Assembly: GCA_002946415.1 (NCBI GenBank)
Contig: NJPS01000013.1
Location: 1,792,475 to 1,856,474, forward strand
Direction of reading: 5' to 3'
Length of the DNA: 64,000 bases
Origin: Rutstroemia sp. NJR-2017a BVV2
Lineage: Eukaryota > Ascomycota > Leotiomycetes > Helotiales > Rutstroemiaceae
Shown here in pieces: positions 61,885-64,000 of this stretch. Below the pieces are notes generated by a model. It saw only the letters and a list, made by a program, of their open reading frames with translations. It was not told where the DNA came from and searched no databases. Numbering within the stretch: position 1 is the first letter of the stretch; the number at the start of each line of letters is the position of its first letter. The translations under genes and the position numbers were made by a program.

Positions 61885-63664
61885 GATAGCCCTACTTATA
61901 TTTGGATTATACTAGTATATATTTAAGTAGGCGAATATAAATAAGAATATATAAGTAAACGAGACTTTTTTTGACCAAAAATACCTCTTTTTTGTATATA
62001 ATATTATATAAATATTAAGTATATGAAAGCCGAGCAGGTTTGCAAATTCCTAGATAATTTCAAATTAATTTTCATCTTTCTTATTATCAATATCAATTAA
62101 AATCTGATCTTGCTATAGTTCAAACTTATTATCTATCTAAGTTAATATATCTATTTCTTATATACTATATCTTTCTGTTTGAGTTTCTAGCTAGTCTAAT
62201 TCCACCTTTTTAATATAATCTAACTATATTTGATCTTAGAAGGATTATAGATTATAATAAGAAATACTTCCGGAATAGGTTATTTGATCTTTTATAATTT
62301 AGTTACTTCTTTATTATTCGCTTTTTGCTACTATTTAGCTACTTTTCTATTTTCTTCAAACTATTTATATAATACTCGAAGTTTAATATTAATTACTTTT
62401 CTAGTTTTCTTCTTTTCTAATTCTATTTCTTTAAACTTTTTCTCTTTTAATTTAGCTAATATAACTATAGGACTTAATTCCTTTTCTATTTGAATTATAT
62501 TCTTGTTTTATACTTTAATAGATCTCTGATTATTAATCTTTTCTCAGAGGATATTCAATATAGTTGTAAATAAATCCCCTTGATAAAGTATTAAAGTAAC
62601 TCTATCTATTATATTTCTATATTATTGATATATAGAGAAACTGATTAAAATTAGAATTTTGTGATTTAACTCTTCAATCTATATAAATCTATTAATATAA
62701 GTTCGGGATATAGATAGTAGTAACGGTTTAGGTTCAATACTATCTAGTTAATTTGGTCTAGCTACTTTAATAAATCTAACTATATTCTTCTTAACTATTT
62801 CTATATTAGCTAGCTATATACTAGTATCTCGAAATATATATTTAATATAATCAACTTTATTTATTTGAGATCTGATCTAAAGAAGATTATAGATAAAATA
62901 GAGGATATTATATTCGATATCCAGAGTTGCTATAAACTTCTATATAACTATTTGTTATTAATACTTCTACTAGTTGAAATACTTGATATTGCAAGATTAT
63001 ATAAGATAAGTAGTATAAGAAATATATATCCAGAGAATAATTTTATATTATGATATTAATAGAATAAACTCTTTTTATAGATAACTTCTATAATTATCTA
63101 ATAGAACTATCTTCTAGGATAATATAGATATATCCTCTAGTTGTACTTTTTGGTTGATTTGAACAAGAAAGTATTTAAACTACTTTATAATAAATTAATT
63201 ATTTGTAAATCCTGATTCGAATAATATATATAATTTTTCTCCTTTATCTGGTTATTGTAGTTTTTACTATAATTCTATATATTGTTTGTCAGATATAATA
63301 ACTATTAGATAGATTATAATACTATTTATATATATAGTCTTTATTATAGTTATTGATTATCGATTTTCAGAGATCTCTTTATAAATCTCTATAATCTCAA
63401 CTAGAATTATAACCTTCTAACCAATTAAGTAAACTAATTATATATTTATCTTATCTATATTATAGAGATTCTCTATAATGATCTTATATCTAGCTAACCC
63501 TGATTTGTAGTCAACAAACCAATATTCTATATAGCCTAAATTATATACTCCGATATATTTATAACTAATCGGCTTTATATAAATAATATAAAGAGATTTT
63601 GTTGATTTAAACTATTATTGAAATCACTTCTAGCTAAAAGAATTAGTATATAGATTTTTCTCTA
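61885..63664 (-). pseudogene. Fot1/pogo-type transposase relic (Pogo-2)
   Basis: A second pogo-type relic, on the minus strand and of a different family from Pogo-1. Reading right to left: about 63300-63580 YIGVYNLGYIEYWFVDYKSG, LYNIDKIN (counterpart of the YNVDE/NFDETG motif; first Asp kept), then EISENR*SITIIKTIYINS and a QYIEL*-type block. About 62990-63110: KIVLLDNYRSYL*KEFILLI, the second catalytic block LLDNHxSHxTxEF with Asp kept and His to Tyr, then a counterpart of the HTTHLMQPxD block and LDIEYNILYFIYNL. About 62200-62600: a Lys/Glu-rich C-terminal coiled part. The N-terminal DNA-binding region is cut by LINE L8 at 63665. Open stretches on + at 62284-62493 and 62865-63053 are shadows. 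Confidence 0.75.
61891..61931. repeat. Inverted repeat near the 3' end of Pogo-2
   Basis: CCTACTTA at 61891-61898 pairs with TAAGTAGG at 61924-61931, and the flanks extend partly (ATATTTGG against GCGAATAT). Short terminal and subterminal inverted repeats are usual in Fot1/pogo elements, and the position matches the 3' end of the transposase relic. The partner terminus would lie beyond LINE L8, outside the window. Confidence 0.4.
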
Positions 63665-64000
63665 TGATTGATTGATTGATTGATTTATCATTTTAACGAC
63701 CTTTTTGAGTCTAAGACTATAGTAGGTCGGCTAGCGGCTGAAGGCCGCTAGCAGTTAAGTGTAAATAGTATTTAAATACATTTTTAAGCCAAATAGTATC
63801 AAGAGATGGTGAGGAACTAGTCCTGGTAAATGAAAATAACTAAACTAATAAAGGTAACAATTTGATAAAAATGGAAATAAAATCATTTTAATATAAATAT
63901 CCAATCTAATCATCAACTAGCTCTCGAGCTAGATAATATTTTCGGGTACAGATTTTTGTCTCGCTTAAATAAGCGATACTAGCTTCGATTCCGGGGGTAG
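63665..64000 (-). mobile_element. LINE L8, 3' end (runs off the window)
   Basis: A minus-strand LINE beginning with five perfect GATT units (63666-63685), then TTATCATTTTAACGACC and the 3' UTR with an intact stem-loop (63730-63752). The Cys/His tail of ORF2 starts near 63910 and runs past 64000. It keeps more C and G than any other copy in the window (CGGCTAGCGGC where others read CGGCTAGTAGC or CGATTAGTAGC), so it is the least RIP-affected copy here. Confidence 0.87.
63730..63752 (-). other. Perfect stem-loop in the LINE 3' UTR
   Basis: GCTAGCGGC, a five-base loop TGAAG, and GCCGCTAGC form a 9-bp perfect hairpin about 45 bp from the GATT tail. The equivalent region in L4 (about 35872-35890), L7 (near 58063) and the + copies is recognisable but mutated by RIP. 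A 3' structure near the tail is where LINE reverse transcriptases are known to recognise their RNA; that role here is inference. Confidence 0.72.

Noticed and set aside
62284..62493. 69-residue hydrophobic + strand reading near the right end
   Set aside because: The minus strand gives a Lys/Glu-rich stretch belonging to the C-terminal part of the Pogo-2 relic; the + reading is its shadow.
62865..63053. 62-residue + strand reading
   Set aside because: It is antisense to the conserved LLDN...EFILL and LDIEYN blocks of the Pogo-2 transposase.
1..64000. tRNA, rRNA, biosynthetic cluster or bacterial system
   Set aside because: I saw no cloverleaf-like or rRNA-like sequence, and only one intact gene. 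Nothing suggests a gene cluster or a prokaryotic origin.

Overview
The window looks like an AT-rich, gene-poor block from a filamentous ascomycete (Pezizomycotina). The reasons are a HET-domain gene, Tad1-type LINEs, Ty3/gypsy and Ty1/copia LTR retrotransposons, Fot1/pogo-type transposases, and sequence change in almost every repeat that matches repeat-induced point mutation (RIP). The RIP signs are C-to-T and G-to-A transitions between otherwise equal-length LTR copies, Cys and His codons turned into Tyr, and Trp and Gln codons turned into TAG or TAA. I cannot name the species.

Only one gene looks intact: a 775-residue HET-domain protein on the + strand at 27565-29892. It lies in a roughly 2.8 kb island of ordinary base composition (about 27076-29910) with sharp edges against AT-rich repeat DNA. 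Its N-terminus looks like a mitochondrial presequence followed by one membrane segment, which is unusual for this family.

Layout, left to right. 1-12500: a minus-strand LINE (L1), split by a 6.9 kb minus-strand Ty3/gypsy element with chromodomain (G1, 3407-10270). 12501-14350: remains of a + strand gypsy element (G2), followed to 16772 by a 5'-truncated LINE (L2). 17484-25507: two related degenerate LTRs on either side of a nearly full-length + strand LINE (L3, 18633-24455). 25508-27075: very AT-rich DNA with no gene. 27076-29910: the HET island. 29911-31534: an LTR-start remnant and an unrecognised decayed coding-like tract. 31535-55038: a nested stack in which a + strand LINE (L6) was entered by a minus-strand LINE (L4), itself entered by a Ty1/copia element (C1, 37854-44005); L6 was also entered in its 3' UTR by a second Ty3/gypsy element (G4, 48425-54961). 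55039-56900: a pogo-type transposase relic. 58008-61876: a 5'-truncated minus-strand LINE (L7). About 61885-63664: a second pogo relic on the minus strand. 63665-64000: the 3' end of another minus-strand LINE (L8), the least mutated copy.

The insertion order of the main stack is fixed by target-site duplications read directly from the sequence: ATTTA for G1, ATATA for C1, AGTAA for G4, and a 13-bp duplication for L4. The genes do not form a pathway. The region reads as a transposon graveyard held silent by RIP around one single-copy gene. No rRNA, tRNA, CRISPR array or bacterial-type operon was seen.
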